A stretch of 64,000 bases of DNA, taken from positions 406,951,969-407,015,968 of the forward strand of contig CM068371.1 of assembly GCA_034769895.1 (NCBI GenBank), written 5' to 3'. The translations under genes and the position numbers were made by a program. The number at the start of each line of letters is the position of its first letter. Position 1 is the stretch's first letter. Under the pieces are notes generated by a model. The model did not search any database. It was not told where the DNA came from and saw only the letters and a list, made by a program, of their open reading frames with translations. Positions 1-11,368 of this stretch are shown piece after piece. This DNA is from Magicicada septendecula (Eukaryota; Arthropoda; Insecta; Hemiptera; Cicadidae).

Positions 1-1072
1 TCCAGGCGCCATCTCGTGATATGATATGAGAATATTTACTTACTTTTAGGTCCAGAATTCTGTTAAGCGAAACTCGAAGATAGCGGAATGTGTTATTTGA
101 AATAATAGCTCTTGCTTGAAATGTTTACCAAATGACGTTACCTTTTAATAACATCTTACTACAAAACATGTGACTCTACCGTGCGAAATACACACGCTAT
201 TGTATGCTTTTTGGCGTTGCGTCATGAGACGCAGTTCTACTGTATAAGTTTAAAAATTTCCCTTAAACCTTTCATAAGCCCTCCGAAATAACATATTCAA
301 TTATATTTTTTATGATATCATAATTATAAATGATTTCACAACCCAGCACTTATTAAATGTAGTTGGACATTCTCTCATTCACTCACGCTCGCATTCTTGG
401 TTCAATTTTCTTTTACTTTTCCCCAAATTGAGCTCATTTTTATTATTATTGAATTCTAAATGAAATATTAAAATATAGAAATATTAAAAGTTTTGTATTG
501 ACCACATTTTGTCACTTAGCTGATATTATTGTCCTGCAGACGTCGCATCGTTACACGCACTAATAGACGTTAAAACTTCAAAAACTGTTATTTTCTTTAA
601 AAGTTACGTTACACCGTTATTTCATGTTTATATGAATACTGCACTTTGACATTATTTAACAACACTTAGTTGTGTAAAATTTAATTGGAATTAGCGTTTG
701 GAGAAATATCGGCCGGTACGCTACACTGATGAGTCGAGACTGAGGCGTCTTTGTTTGTTACTATGCAATTCAGAGGTGGGGGACAAACTACGTCGCTCAA
801 TCCTTTGTTCACAAAAGTATGTATTGCGTAGTAGCATACCTTTGGCTGACGAAATCATGTGCGCAGCTGGTTGACACATTTGTATGACGATTGTTTTTGC
901 TGTTTCTGGACGTATACGCTCGACCTTGCCACAATCCTTGTTCACTCCATATTGCGCAGTTGCAACCTCTAAATACAACTTTACCAATTTTTTATATGTG
1001 ACTTGGAAATGAAAATACACTTTATATCGATTATTCCCCAAAATATAATAGGGTCAGAATTGTACTGTTACA
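1..1072 (-). repeat. 3' LTR of element A, cut by window start
   Basis: Matches 5221-6290 almost base for base. On the minus strand it begins TGTAACAG at 1072, directly after the PPT. By comparison with the 5' copy, which ends GTATAACA at 5153, about 68 bp are missing beyond position 1. Confidence 0.9.
721..1041 (-). CDS. ORF inside LTR A, unknown 106-aa product (3' copy)
   Basis: The open frame starts at an ATG about 30 bp inside the LTR (U3 side) and runs 106 codons. The product is basic, with several Cys (one in the segment IVIQMCQPAAHM) and no signal peptide or membrane segment. I recognise no family. In the 3' LTR it would lie at the 3' end of the genomic RNA, an arrangement known from mouse mammary tumour virus sag. 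An identical frame sits in the 5' LTR, but the LTRs are so similar that this is not independent evidence of selection. It may be a chance ORF. Confidence 0.3.
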   Translation of the reverse strand: MGNNRYKVYFHFQVTYKKLVKLYLEVATAQYGVNKDCGKVERIRPETAKTIVIQMCQPAAHMISSAKGMLLRNTYFCEQRIERRSLSPTSELHSNKQRRLSLDSSV

Positions 1073-1081
1073 AAACCCCCT
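1073..1081 (-). other. Polypurine tract of element A
   Basis: The minus strand reads AGGGGGTTT immediately before the LTR start TGTAAC. This is the expected place for plus-strand priming. Confidence 0.8.
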
Positions 1082-1121
1082 CAATGAAAGATTTTATGCC
1101 GAAGCATAAAAACTCTCATTG
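1082..1121 (-). promoter_or_regulatory. PPT-proximal RNA stem-loop (A)
   Basis: In the sense strand CAATGAGAG pairs with CTTTCATTG and the helix continues through TTTTATG/CATAAAA to a C(UUCG)G tetraloop, about 17 bp in all. The same hairpin occupies the same place in B (19511-19550), E (34636-34676) and F (56312-56351). B carries a compensating change (ATAAG/CTTAT). Confidence 0.8.
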
Positions 1122-1470
1122 ACACACTCATACTTCCTAAAGGGATCAGCTAGGATATGTCGCCACAACCCCCTTACTGTTTATCAAAAAATATAATTAC
1201 TCACCCTTGGTCCGATGATGGTGACAGTACCTGCATGACCTTACTGGACTTCTCCTACGAGATCCCAACACCATAAGGCCAATTAGGAGCTTTACGCTCC
1301 TGCTCTGACACGCAGGCCAGCTCAGGACCGCCGTCACAACATCACCAAACACTGAAACAATAAATAAAAAATATCAAAATAGTGGCTTGGTATAATACCA
1401 TATCCCTAACTGATCTGTTTCCCCTTAGCTATGTGCTGGTTTGTGTTAAGAAGCACTGGGTTTACTTTAA
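1122..1470 (-). other. Conserved 3' module of element A
   Basis: This block is strongly similar to F 55960-56311 and partly to B 19551-19810 and E 34677-34950. It includes a hairpin at 1244-1272 with sense core GTGTTGGGATCTC, a short loop, then GAGAAGTCCAG. In A and F the block is bounded on the sense strand by an acceptor-like TTTCAG and a donor-like GTGAGT or GTTGAGT. No ORF is shared by the copies, so it probably acts as RNA. Confidence 0.7.
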
Positions 1471-3768
1471 CTCCACAAGAATTATACAGAAGTTCCATTC
1501 TCTTAATTCACTACTCTTAACATTATAAAATTTTTTCGATTCCAATCGATAATAATTAATCCTTTCCCATTAACAAGAAGAAACACAAATCTTTATATGA
1601 GTGCAATAATACTTTCTAAATATCCAAACACATAATCTAAATTTACTCAAATAAAATCATCTGTTTCTCCCTCTTTCTACAATTCTGAAACATTTTCTTA
1701 TTATTATTCACAGTAAGTAATCCGGCGCTGTTAACAATATTTACCCCTCTTTCTCCTCCACACACACTATTTCCCCCCCTGAACTGTTGCGTTCAGTTGC
1801 CTCCACAAGGACTGAGGCAGAAGGAGTGAGCACTTTTTTCTTTTCTCTCTCTCCCATCCTTGCTTCAACTTTACAAAAACTTCAGGGTAAGTACCCCTAC
1901 TTTTACTCTTATAATATGCCCCTAACCGAGGTGAAGTAGCCTATGCTCAAAAATAATCTTAGATTCCCCTTTTAAAAACCCCATTAAATTTCTAAATTTA
2001 ACCAATTTCAAAGGCAACCAACTATGGTCAGGTTTGACAATTGCTGCCCACAGCTGGTTGTCGTCCAAAACCACGATCTGGGATGGTAAGGCCGAGATTG
2101 CCCGAAATGTAGGGAATCGCAATAGTTTGACACATTGTGTCGTATACAGTTACATTTGTAACTACCCCCAAAATCATACATTTATACATACATACAAATT
2201 TCTACACTAATACATAATAAACATAATACATAATGATACACTCATAATTAACATTGCAATTATTACATTAAAATAAACAATTCACTTTTAACTTTGATAA
2301 AAATTTAAACACCCTACATCTTTAAATTTGCATATAAAATTATAAACATTACATTTTAATTAATTAATAATTTTAATTAAACTTTTATTAATTAGCCATC
2401 AATTATTTATCATTTACTACCATTTAATTCTTCACAATTTCAAATTTATTATTAATATTCATATTACATTATTATTATTATTTCATTTCTTTTCTACTAT
2501 GAATTTTCTACTTAACCTTTCACATTTTTATCATTGATTAGTCTGGGTGACTCCTTTATTCACTATGATTTATAATCGTACTCACCTTTCTTCCTACTAA
2601 CCACCAAATTTACCTATCATGACACCAATTTCTCAATTATAACTCCCTTCACATTTTCCACTTACCTCTGGCACCGCTCACTTTGTACTAGGATGTGTGT
2701 TCCCAACCTGGCTATATACATACCTAACCCTTTGCCCCTCCAAAATATCGGCAAACACTCCCTTAAACTACGCTATTACCTGCCACAATGCCGCACGCTG
2801 GTCTCTCGCCACGCCGCACGCTGATCACTCCTTACACCACTACCCTTACTACAAAATATCATTAGCAACAAATAAATGTTTAACCTTTACTTTATTCACC
2901 TCTACAAATAATCACTAACTACTGTGTCCCTAAATATCTAATACTCTCTTTGTATTATTTTCTTTAAAATTCTTTAACTGTCTAACTCCCATTTACTTTG
3001 ATTGACTAACTCACATGCCTCTATTTATTAATACACCCAGGCTCTATCCCCTTTTTTTTTTAAACATTTTACATTACTGTAATCATTGACAATTGCATTA
3101 TAAAATTTATCTCTCACCTACTCATAACAGTACATTTCAATATTCAAATATATATTCTTACTTAATCATTTATTATTCATTAGAAATTTTTTATTCATTA
3201 CTTCATTAATGAAAATTTAAATTTCATTACAAATCTAGTACAACTTTCTTTTGTACCACATTAATTCAGTAATTAAATTATAATTCAATTATTTAAAAAT
3301 TTCACTATTACTTTCATCGCTTATTTAGTCTGTAAAATTTTATATTATTATTAATTTATACTAATTACTTGAATTAATTCAAATTTAATTTAATTGATAA
3401 TTAATGTTATCGATTTCTACTACATATACACATTGTTTACATAACACATAGTACACCATAATGTAATACACAAATACATTTAACATAATGACATCAACAC
3501 ATAAAAGAATATACAGTCCAACTTATTATTTGTTATCATCAACCACAAATCGTTTCATAAGACAATCCATTTCAAAACCACACTATTCACCTAATTAAAT
3601 GTTCATAAATAATAAACAATTACCCTTTATCGTCGAATAACAGTCTAATCTTATGATTATACCATTCATTTACAATTAAATGCATTATCTCATGATTATC
3701 AACATAATGATTATCTATATTGTCATATTCTTCCACAATGGCATTTGAATTAATATGATTATTCCATA
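1471..3768 (-). other. Long AT-rich 3' non-coding interior of A
   Basis: No credible coding frame. Conserved islands: a hairpin at 1779-1796 (6-bp stem, loop GCAACA in sense), which B shares at 20196-20213 with a different but pairing stem; a block at 2040-2125 whose sense core CTTACCA recurs three times in E; and a stretch near 2680-2700 similar to E 36000-36020. The rest is low-complexity A/T sequence. Confidence 0.6.
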
Positions 3769-4985
3769 TTATTCTATCATGTACCTGGTCAGCTCGAGTA
3801 TAGTCCTGTCGCCGTTATTATATTCTGTTAACATCAGGTAAGTTATATTATCATCGTTAACATCATCTACTGCTATCTCAATTTCACTATACGATAAGTA
3901 CTCATTATTATTATTGCTTCTCTCTCCGCCTAACCTTCCTACAAATTCTTCATAATTTCTCTTTACTTTAAATATCTCTATTTCTCTCTTTCTCTCTCTC
4001 TCAGTATATTTCTCACCATCACGCCAAGCTACACACTCTCTCTCAAAATATGCAGGGGACACTAACTCATCATTATGGCACCACCTATGAAGTGCACAAA
4101 AAACCCAGGGAAATTTATTTGCAGACATATCGTCTTCCAAATACTCACGTGAAGCCATTTCTTAACCCCTACTACAACATTAAGGGAAAAATCTACCCCC
4201 TGCATCCACTCTACCTGTAAATCCTTTCTACTCTCTCTGTCTGACTCATCACACACAAACATCTCATTATCAACTTCTACTCTCTCTACAATTTCGTTAT
4301 CACTATCAATATCCACATAATTATTTTCTACCACCATGTTTTTATTTGTATTGTCATTGTTATCTCTTGTAAACTCATTATTCAAATTATCATTGTTACT
4401 CACCTTGTTAGCACTTAAACTAACACTATTTTCTGTAAATGTATTATCATTACTACCCCCACTTTTATTCTTGTAATTCTTGTCTACTTTACTCTTCGGT
4501 ATATTAAATATCTCGTCTACTAACGTTACTGTTTGTTCTGTCATTTTATCGAAATGCATATGCATTTCCTCGATTCTTTTATCAAAGTGGCAATTTTGTC
4601 TTTTAATTTCATTTTTTATTTCGTCAAACTTTACATCAAAACTATTTCTGATTTCATTTTTCTGCTCGTTAAATTGTTTATCAAAATTATCAAATCTTAC
4701 ACTCTGTTCATCAAATTTGTCATTCAAGTTAGTATATTTAACATTAGAATCAATTTTTTGCTCATCTAACTTCTCGTCTAACTTTAACAGTAATTGCATC
4801 ATTGCACTAATCTCATCTGTTTTATTTTCATCCCGAGTTGAGATGGGTGTTAATGGAATTGGATTTAATTCAGTGACTCTGGTTTCACTGATCTGACTAA
4901 TTGGGTTTAATTGAACTTCCATCTCACTCGTAACTGTTTCGTCAGCTATGTTGACTTTTGCATTATTATCTTCATCAGTATTCAT
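3769..4985 (-). pseudogene. Gag-like coiled-coil protein with unknown C-terminal domain (A)
   Basis: First frame 4985 down to 4062 (307 codons), then the matching C-terminal frame 4158-3769 (129 codons). Comparison with F places one frameshift near 4160. Residues about 60-150 are a coiled coil with recurring FD..F.EQKNEI units, like the Gag N-termini of E and H. An Asn/Asp-rich linker follows, then the recurring domain: ASREYLEDDMSANKFPWVFC, a WC pair, SPAY.ERE, and a basic ERKREIEIF helix. There is no capsid-like region, zinc finger or pol. It may co-assemble with Gag of an autonomous element through the coiled coil (inference). The frameshift could be real or a sequencing error. Confidence 0.6.
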
Positions 4986-5129
4986 TTTGCTTATTTATAA
5001 TACACGCATGCATATAATCTTATAACATAACCTCGTAGAAGATAGGTTATGTTAAAATTATATCTATTATTTCAGATAACTGTCCGCTACTTTCCGTAGG
5101 CTTACCCACATAAAATAAAATTTTGAGTA

Positions 5130-5151
5130 GTGTCCCTGTTCGCGAAAGCCA
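5130..5151 (-). other. Primer binding site of A, tRNA-Lys-like
   Basis: The minus strand reads TGGCTTTCGCGAACAGGGAC one base after the LTR end. It resembles the Lys(UUU) tRNA-type site TGGCGCCCGAACAGGGAC with a few mismatches. Confidence 0.65.
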
Positions 5152-5152
5152 A

Positions 5153-6290
5153 TGTTATACTATTTTATTACTGCCCAATAAATCTTATATGTAATATCAA
5201 TAATTTTATTCAACTTTTGTTCCAGGCGCCATCTCGTGATATGATATGAGAATATTTACTTACTTTTAGGTCCAGAATTCTGTTAAGCGAAACTCGAAGA
5301 TAGCGGAATGTGTTATTTGAAATAATAGCTCTTGCTTGAAATGTTTACCAAATGACGTTACCTTTTAATAACATCTTACTACAAAACATGTGACTCTACC
5401 GTGCGAAATACACACGCTATTGTATGCTTTTTGGCGTTGCGTCATGAGACGCAGTTCTACTGTATAAGTTTAAAAATTTCCCTTAAACCTTTCATAAGCC
5501 CTCCGAAATAACATATTCAATTATATTTTTTATGATATCATAATTATAAATGATTTCACAACCCAGCACTTATTAAATGTAGTTGGACATTCTCTCATTC
5601 ACTCACGCTCGCATTCTTGGTTCAATTTTCTTTTACTTTTCCCCAAATTGAGCTCATTTTTATTATTATTGAATTCTAAATGAAATATTAAAATATAGAA
5701 ATATTAGAAGTTTTGTATTGACCACATTTTGTCACTTAGCTGATATTATTGTCCTGCAGACGTCGCATCGTTACACGCACTAATAGACGTTAAAACTTCA
5801 AAAACTGTTATTTTCTTTAAAAGTTACGTTACACCGTTATTTCATGTTTATATGAATACTGCACTTTGACATTATTTAACAACACTTAGTTGTGTAAAAT
5901 TTAATTGGAATTAGCGTTTGGAGAAATATCGGCCGGTACGCTACACTGATGAGTCGAGACTGAGGCGTCTTTGTTTGTTACTATGCAATTCAGAGGTGGG
6001 GGACAAACTACGTCGCTCAATCCTTTGTTCACAAAAGTATGTATTGCGTAGTAGCATACCTTTGGCTGACGAAATCATGTGCGCAGCTGGTTGACACATT
6101 TGTATGACGATTGTTTTTGCTGTTTCTGGACGTATACGCTCGACCTTGCCACAATCCTTGTTCACTCCATATTGCGCAGTTGCAACCTCTAAATACAACT
6201 TTACCAATTTTTTATATGTGACTTGGAAATGAAAATACACTTTATATCGATTATTCCCCAAAATATAATAGGGTCAGTTGTACTGTTACA
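5153..6290 (-). repeat. 5' LTR of element A
   Basis: 1138 bp with TG...CA ends: the minus strand starts TGTAACAG at 6290 and ends GTATAACA at 5153. It abuts the PBS. The next bases outside are GTAC, the expected start of the target duplication, whose partner is off-window. Confidence 0.9.
5941..6261 (-). CDS. ORF inside LTR A, unknown 106-aa product (5' copy)
   Basis: Identical at protein level to 721-1041. In the 5' LTR the ATG lies upstream of any plausible retroviral-type start site, so it would need an outside or upstream promoter. Function unknown; possibly a chance ORF. Confidence 0.25.
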   Translation of the reverse strand: MGNNRYKVYFHFQVTYKKLVKLYLEVATAQYGVNKDCGKVERIRPETAKTIVIQMCQPAAHMISSAKGMLLRNTYFCEQRIERRSLSPTSELHSNKQRRLSLDSSV

Positions 6291-6302
6291 GTACACAAGT
6301 TT

Positions 6303-7681
6303 ATGAGTATTTGGAGAAGAATGACTGATGAGGATAACCGTAGATTAATTGATGATCTTGAACATATGAAAGAACAAAAGACGGGATTATTCCCTCCTTG
6401 GAAATTTAATGACACTAGTGATGATAATAAGAAACGAATTAACGAGGTAAGCGGACAAACTGAAGAGAGTAAACGAGATACTGATAAACTAAATAAAAAT
6501 GAAGAGAGTAACTTCAATCAAGTAATGGATAAGAAGGTAAGTGAAAGGGTTAGTGAAAGTAACATAGTTGAAGTGGTAGTGTTAGAGAATAAGACAGTGA
6601 ATAATGATTATAATGCTGATAGTGTAGTTGGGGTAGAAAATGGTAGAGAGACAGATCAATTAAAGGAGAATAAAAATAACCAGATAGTAGATGATAAGGT
6701 AAGTAAAAGTGATAGTAATCACGATATCACAAGTAATAATGGTGACATGATTGATAATATAGTGATAGAGAGTGGTACATTGAATAATGATAGTGGAGGT
6801 ACTAATGATGGTACTTTTACAAACGATACAGATAGTTTAAGTGCAAATGAGAATATATAAATAATGAAGTGAAAGATGACAAGACAAGTGATAATTATAA
6901 TGGGGAGGTAATTACAAATAATAACAAGGTTAGAATTGACAAGGTAAGTAATGGCGTTAATTATAACGATGATAACAAGGGTGAAATAATATTGAATAAT
7001 AATAAAGAGGCAGTTGAAAATGGGGTATCTAAGAATGATATATTTAATAATAGTGAGATCACGTTGAATAATAGTGGTGATGATGAATTTTAATGCGAAT
7101 AGAAGTTAATAGTGAGGTAATAGTAGTTGTTGATGAGATCGAGAGAGCGTGTGAAGTAAGGTTAAGAGAAAGAGAGTGTGACGAGAGGTTAGGTGGGCAG
7201 AGGGCAAATTTCCCTTGTGGTATATGTGAAGTAAAGACTTCACAATGTTGTTGGAGGACAAGAGTTCCTCAATAGAATATGAGCGAGAGAGAGAGAGAGA
7301 GAGAGAAAGTTGTTTGAGGTTGATAGGGGTTATAAGGAGTTACTAGAGAAATTAAATATGCAGGGAGTTGATAAAATTAAGTGTGGAATAATTAATATAG
7401 CAAATGATGATTATATTGTGGAGAAAAAATACTTACCTGGGGGGAAAATAGGTGTATTAATAGCAGATAATTATTTTGATGGTGATAATAATAAGCACTT
7501 ACCGAGTGATGAAACTGGTACAGTAGCCAGTAATGGTGAAATGGTAAACTATTTAATTATGACAAAAAATAGTGAGGGTGAATTAACTATAAACGATGTA
7601 GATATGGCATATGATAAAATAATAATGTGGAGTGATCCTATTAATTATTGTTATGGCTTATTTCCTTATATCTCTCTATGA
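6303..7681 (+). pseudogene. A2: broken relative of the A/B/F coiled-coil protein
   Basis: Four consecutive frames (6303-6860, 6869-7093, 7093-7275, 7310-7681) in different phases form one decayed protein. Links to the family: GGTNDGTFTNDTDSLSAN resembles A; VDEIERA...GQRANFP resembles B; an ERER(GA-repeat) stretch then LFEVDRGYKELLEKL resembles F; and YLIMTKNSEGELT matches the C-terminal motif of F (YVFILTKNTDGD) and A. Element A is inserted just upstream in the opposite orientation, so the true N-terminus is off-window. No pol or LTR is seen downstream. Confidence 0.5.
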
Positions 7682-8343
7682 TATATTTACTTATACTACA
7701 TCCCTACAAACCAGTACTTTGCTATTTCCCCCTCCCCACACACACACACTCTTTACGTTTATAGATATATATTTTTTCCACCCTCTTTACTTCTGAGCTC
7801 TTTATATTTGTTATTTATTTCCCTCGGGCCAATATAGTTATTTATTTATTGTACTTAACTGAACGTCCCATCTGCCATCTTTCTTAGTTCACTTTTACTC
7901 CTGTCGCCACTAACACTGTTTTATACATTCCACTATAAGAATTCATTTTTTTTTTACATTCTCACTTACATATATTCTTCTTTATATAACGTTTGGGGCA
8001 GGCCGTGCATACTTACACGCGTCTGTCTCCTGACACTACTTTACTGAGACTGTTACTGAACTAACAACTGTAGTTCTGGTTGAAGACTGGTTTCCAACTG
8101 GCCGGCATCAACTGCTTCTGTATACCATACGACGCTCAGGGCATCACCCGCATGGTCGTAAACTTGTTCACTGATTGGCTGTGGAACATCTCGCACCTCT
8201 CTCGAGATCTCGTAAGAAACGGTACGCCGTCCACGCGGTCAATTCTCCGTATTTCAGCTGCATGCTTTTCTGACAATTCACATTCCATTGTCCGTCCATA
8301 ACTCGACGAACCTGGTACGGTTGAGCCATAGGGTGTTTATTAA
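7682..8343. other. Intergenic, no gene seen
   Basis: T-rich to about 7990, possibly the 3' non-coding remnant of A2, then a more GC-balanced stretch with an open 73-codon frame at 8080-8301 that I do not recognise. A short (CA)n run lies at 7738-7750. Confidence 0.4.
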
Positions 8344-9052
8344 ATGTTGTACAGGTTGACTAAAAAACATGGTTTGACCCCATTTGTACCGTCACAGTCA
8401 TTTGGTTTTAAGAGTGTTATGGTGGAGCCCGTCATTAAATCAACCATTATGTTGAACAACACAATATTGGAGCACGTTACTGAATTTTGTTACCTGGGTA
8501 GCATAGTTACAAGTGGGAATAATTGTCTGGCAGAGATTAAGAGGAGAGTAGCTCTGGCAAAACAAGCATTCCAGAGCAAAAGGAACTTATTAACAAGCAA
8601 CCATATTAGTATTGAAACAAGGAAAAAGTTTGTTAAGGTATTTGTATGGAGTGTTTTAACGGGTGTGAATTGTGGACCTTAGGGAAGGTGGAGAGTGACA
8701 GACGTCAGGCAATGGAAATGTGGATTTGGCGGAGAATGACAAAAACTAGTTGGACAGATAGGAAGACGGATGAACAGATCTTAGAGGAAATAAATGAGAA
8801 TAGAACACTGCTTAGGAGTATAGAGGTGAGGAAGATTAAGTTGATAGGGCATGTGATCAGACATAGTGCTTTTTTAACTAACATCTTTGAGGGCAAAGTA
8901 GTGGGGAAGAAGCCCAAAGGAAGACCAAGAACTGCATACCTCCGCAGCACAATGAGTGTCGTGAATAGTGGGTCCTATGAAGAATATCGCAAGGGATAGA
9001 GTGACGTGGCTACAGCGACAAGGCATTGCCTTTAGGAGTTAAAAAAATGGTG
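8344..9052 (+). pseudogene. Non-LTR retrotransposon (LINE) RT C-terminal fragment
   Basis: The translation shows the typical tail of insect LINE reverse transcriptases: FCYLGSIVTSG, EIKRRVALAKQAFQ, NLLTS, GCELWTLGK, MWIWRRM, SWTDRKTDEQIL, IGHVIRH and GKKPKGRPR. One frameshift lies near 8660 (VWSVL to GCELWTLGK) and another near 8990, after which RDRVTWLQRQGIAF follows. The catalytic RT core and endonuclease are absent, so this is a dead 5'-truncated copy. The clade (RTE, CR1 or Jockey) is not resolved. Confidence 0.8.
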
Positions 9053-9059
9053 GAGCCAG

Positions 9060-9690
9060 GTTTCACAAGTAGCCATGACTCATTGCAAATAATTTCCATC
9101 CACATTGAGTTAATTTCTTCTTTCTTTTGTTTTTGGGTCATAACCATAAACTCATGACTCGTCTTCAATTATGACTTTATTAAGGAAGTGTGGGTCAGTA
9201 GTAATGGTATCAAGCAAATCTTGTACAACTGCAGCACGGACTTATTTTTGCTCTTGAGACAACAACTGTATATTGTATGTAGAATTTTACTGCCATATGT
9301 TTTATTTCAAGGTCTGCCACCAAAAGCTCAAAAACACAAGTCTGCGGAATTCCCAGATCTTCTGCTAAGTCTTGCACTGTCAGCTGTCGATTTTTGTGTA
9401 TTGCAACCTGCACACATTCAACATTTTGTATGTTCTGCTGGTTAAAGGCCTTCCAGAATGTGGATCACTTTCAACAGATTCCTGGGCATCTTTAAAACGT
9501 TTGTACCATATTTAACTTTGTGTCACTCATTAAGTCCTCTTTGAAAGCTATTGTAATCTTTCTGATAGTTTCTGTAGACAAGTATTTAAGTTTTACGCAA
9601 ACTTTAATACAAATTCATTGGTCTAGTCATTCAGACATTATGAATTCAACAGTCACAGATGGCGTGTGTTTATACAACAGAGTCTCACAG
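9060..9690 (-). pseudogene. Mariner-family transposase remnant
   Basis: On the minus strand: an N-terminal region with the KRFKDAQESVESDPHSGRP type of motif, a helix-turn-helix NRQLTVQDLAEDLGI (9413 downwards), then QDLLDTITTDPHFLNKV and a first catalytic region EDES(stop)VYGYDPKTKE, where the usual Trp codon is a stop. The rest of the catalytic domain is missing because the LINE tail follows at 9052. No terminal inverted repeats found. A decayed fragment. Confidence 0.7.
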
Positions 9691-10335
9691 CTACTTGAAT
9701 AGTCCTTTACATTAATGAATGTTCACACATGTGTGTAAGTTCCTGTCTGATTGGCTGTCGAGTTACAATGAAACCAGTTCCCATAGTATTGGATACTTTT
9801 GGTCAGACCTAATATGTTTAATAATACATTATGTGAAAGAGGAAAGTGTATAGTTTCTGAGGCAGCAATACTTCGGCTCAAAAAAAAACATTCAAGTGCC
9901 CGTACAGTAAGCTTGACAAAAATGTAAAAATTGTACAACTGCTGGGTAATTCAAATTAATGCGAACCAGAAAATGTTAAAGAAATTGTAGTAACTTTGTT
10001 AATATGGTTAGAGTGTAATTATTTCTTTAAATAAAAAAAGCCTTTTTATTGTCTGGTTAAATTCATTGTAACAGTTAGTCAAAACCTTTTAAAAAATCGG
10101 AACAAAAAAATTGTATGTGCATTAAAACACAAAATTATCATTTCACATGATTGTGGCATTAACCGTTCAACTAATGGTTGAATATAGTATTATCTGATAT
10201 TTGTATTTGTTGTTGTGCTTGAAACTAATATTTGTTAAAATAGTTTTGCTTTTTAATAGTACCTGTTATGCTATTTTATTATAGTAGTTACAATAAACAA
10301 TTATTTATTTTCAAAGAAACATTTTGCTTATTTAG
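9691..10335. other. Intronic or intergenic AT-rich sequence
   Basis: No coding potential or recognised repeat seen. If the exon call at 10336 is right, the right part is intron upstream of it. Confidence 0.4.
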
Positions 10336-10463
10336 TTGTAGTTCTGCAGAAGGAAGCAGCCTATTAAGTAGTGATGGCCAAGAATCTGCAGCAATATGTT
10401 ATAACACCGAATATCGTTTAGCAGAAAACCAGTGCCATCTTGCTCAGGACACTGATAGTGAGG
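10336..10463 (+). CDS. Candidate host exon, Ser/acidic-rich
   Basis: The segment is preceded by the acceptor-like TTGCTTATTTAG and followed by G|GTAAAA. The open frame reads AEGSSLLSSDGQESAAICYN...QDTDSE and ends with one extra base, which matches the phase of the exon-like segment at 57802. Base and codon use are more balanced than in nearby transposons. The acceptor could instead be CTGCAG at 10349. The gene is not recognised, and both flanks of the putative 47-kb intron are non-coding transposon debris. Confidence 0.4.
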
Positions 10464-10721
10464 GTAAAATTTTTCACCTAGTTTTTAATATACAGTATAA
10501 GTTGATGAATTAATTTGTGATCCTAAATAACCTGTGTGTTTATCTTAATCTTACAGTTACAGTGTAGCAAATAGGTAGTACAGTATTTAGTATTGAGAAG
10601 AATTGTTTCATCCACACAAATTGTCAGAGCTCTAGTAGCAGTCCACATTGGGTGAATACTTTTCTTTTTGTCAGTGCTTTTTCTTTTTGTCAATTATTCC
10701 ATAAAGATTGTCCATTACTAT
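10464..10721. other. AT-rich spacer, no gene
   Basis: Unremarkable sequence between the candidate exon and the LTR. Confidence 0.4.
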
Positions 10722-11278
10722 TGTTACAACACCACAGAACAATCTATGTGTTTGTCGAATGTGCCAGAAGAATCTCGATGCAACGTGTGTGGCGTACGTG
10801 CTTGTCGATGCATTTTCCAGACGGTGCGAGAATTGGTGCGGCCGCGCAGACTGTGTCAAGGCCGTAATTAATTACGTAGTACACTGGCGCTAAGATGCAA
10901 TTAGGAATGTTCTCGTCTGTGAGTGTGGGTATAAATACATGGCGGCAGCGGCCTTAGAGTCAGTATAGTGGCGATATATATTTACATTGTGGTTCAAGAG
11001 TTATTCTCAGGCGATATTACTGTGCGCGTTCAAGTGGTTATTAGTAAAGTGTTGTGTTTTATAATCGGACGGTATATTGTAATACAGTTGTGTTTTAATA
11101 TTAGTGACATTTATTTGCGTGTGAACAATTTTTATTTGACTTGTTATAGGAGACTGTGTTGTTAATTACGAACTGTTTAACTGTGAAAATTAAAGCTGGT
11201 GATTAGTGACTTAATTGGTGTCTTGTACTTATTTTGTTTTCCACTGTACCTACGACGATCAAGTAGGCCGTCGTAACA
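10722..11278 (+). repeat. 5' LTR, 557 bp
   Basis: Begins TGTTACAACACC and ends GTCGTAACA (TG...CA with short inverted ends), followed one base later by the PBS. No second copy is in the window, so the left boundary rests on the terminal motif alone. Confidence 0.65.
10930..10964 (+). promoter_or_regulatory. LTR core promoter: TATA box and initiator
   Basis: TATAAATA at 10930-10937 and the arthropod initiator TCAGT at 10960-10964 are spaced so that the A of the initiator is 32 bp from the first T of the TATA box, as in classical RNA polymerase II promoters. It lies mid-LTR, as expected for a U3/R boundary. Confidence 0.65.
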
Positions 11279-11279
11279 G

Positions 11280-11297
11280 TGGTGTCAGAAGTGGAAT
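11280..11297 (+). other. Primer binding site
   Basis: TGGTGTCAGAAGTGGAAT starts two bases after the LTR end. The tRNA species was not assigned. Confidence 0.6.
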
Positions 11298-11368
11298 AGA
11301 ACGGTTAACAGTGGAAACAGTGGACACTTTGTACAAGACGAGTGTATTTTGTAATTAATCACAAAACA

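Larger units (their letters stand above)
1..6290 (-). mobile_element. Element A: young pol-less LTR retrotransposon
   Basis: Two near-identical direct repeats (1-1072 and 5153-6290) flank a 4.1-kb interior read on the minus strand in the order PBS, gag-like coiled-coil ORF, long non-coding region, PPT. Over the shared stretch I count one substitution and one 2-bp indel between the LTRs, so insertion is recent. No protease, RT, RNase H or integrase motif is present in any frame. The insertion lies beside gag-like sequence of a related element (A2). The left edge, about 68 bp of 3' LTR plus the target duplication, lies outside the window. Inference: mobilised in trans. Confidence 0.85.

Noticed and set aside
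726..760. Hammerhead-ribozyme-like string CTGATGAGTCGAGAC in LTR A
   Set aside because: The CTGATGA box and a short stem are present, but the required GAAA box and outer stems are not.
6303..6340. SIWRRM motif as a LINE RT tail
   Set aside because: Only a few residues match and the downstream frame aligns with the A/B/F family instead.
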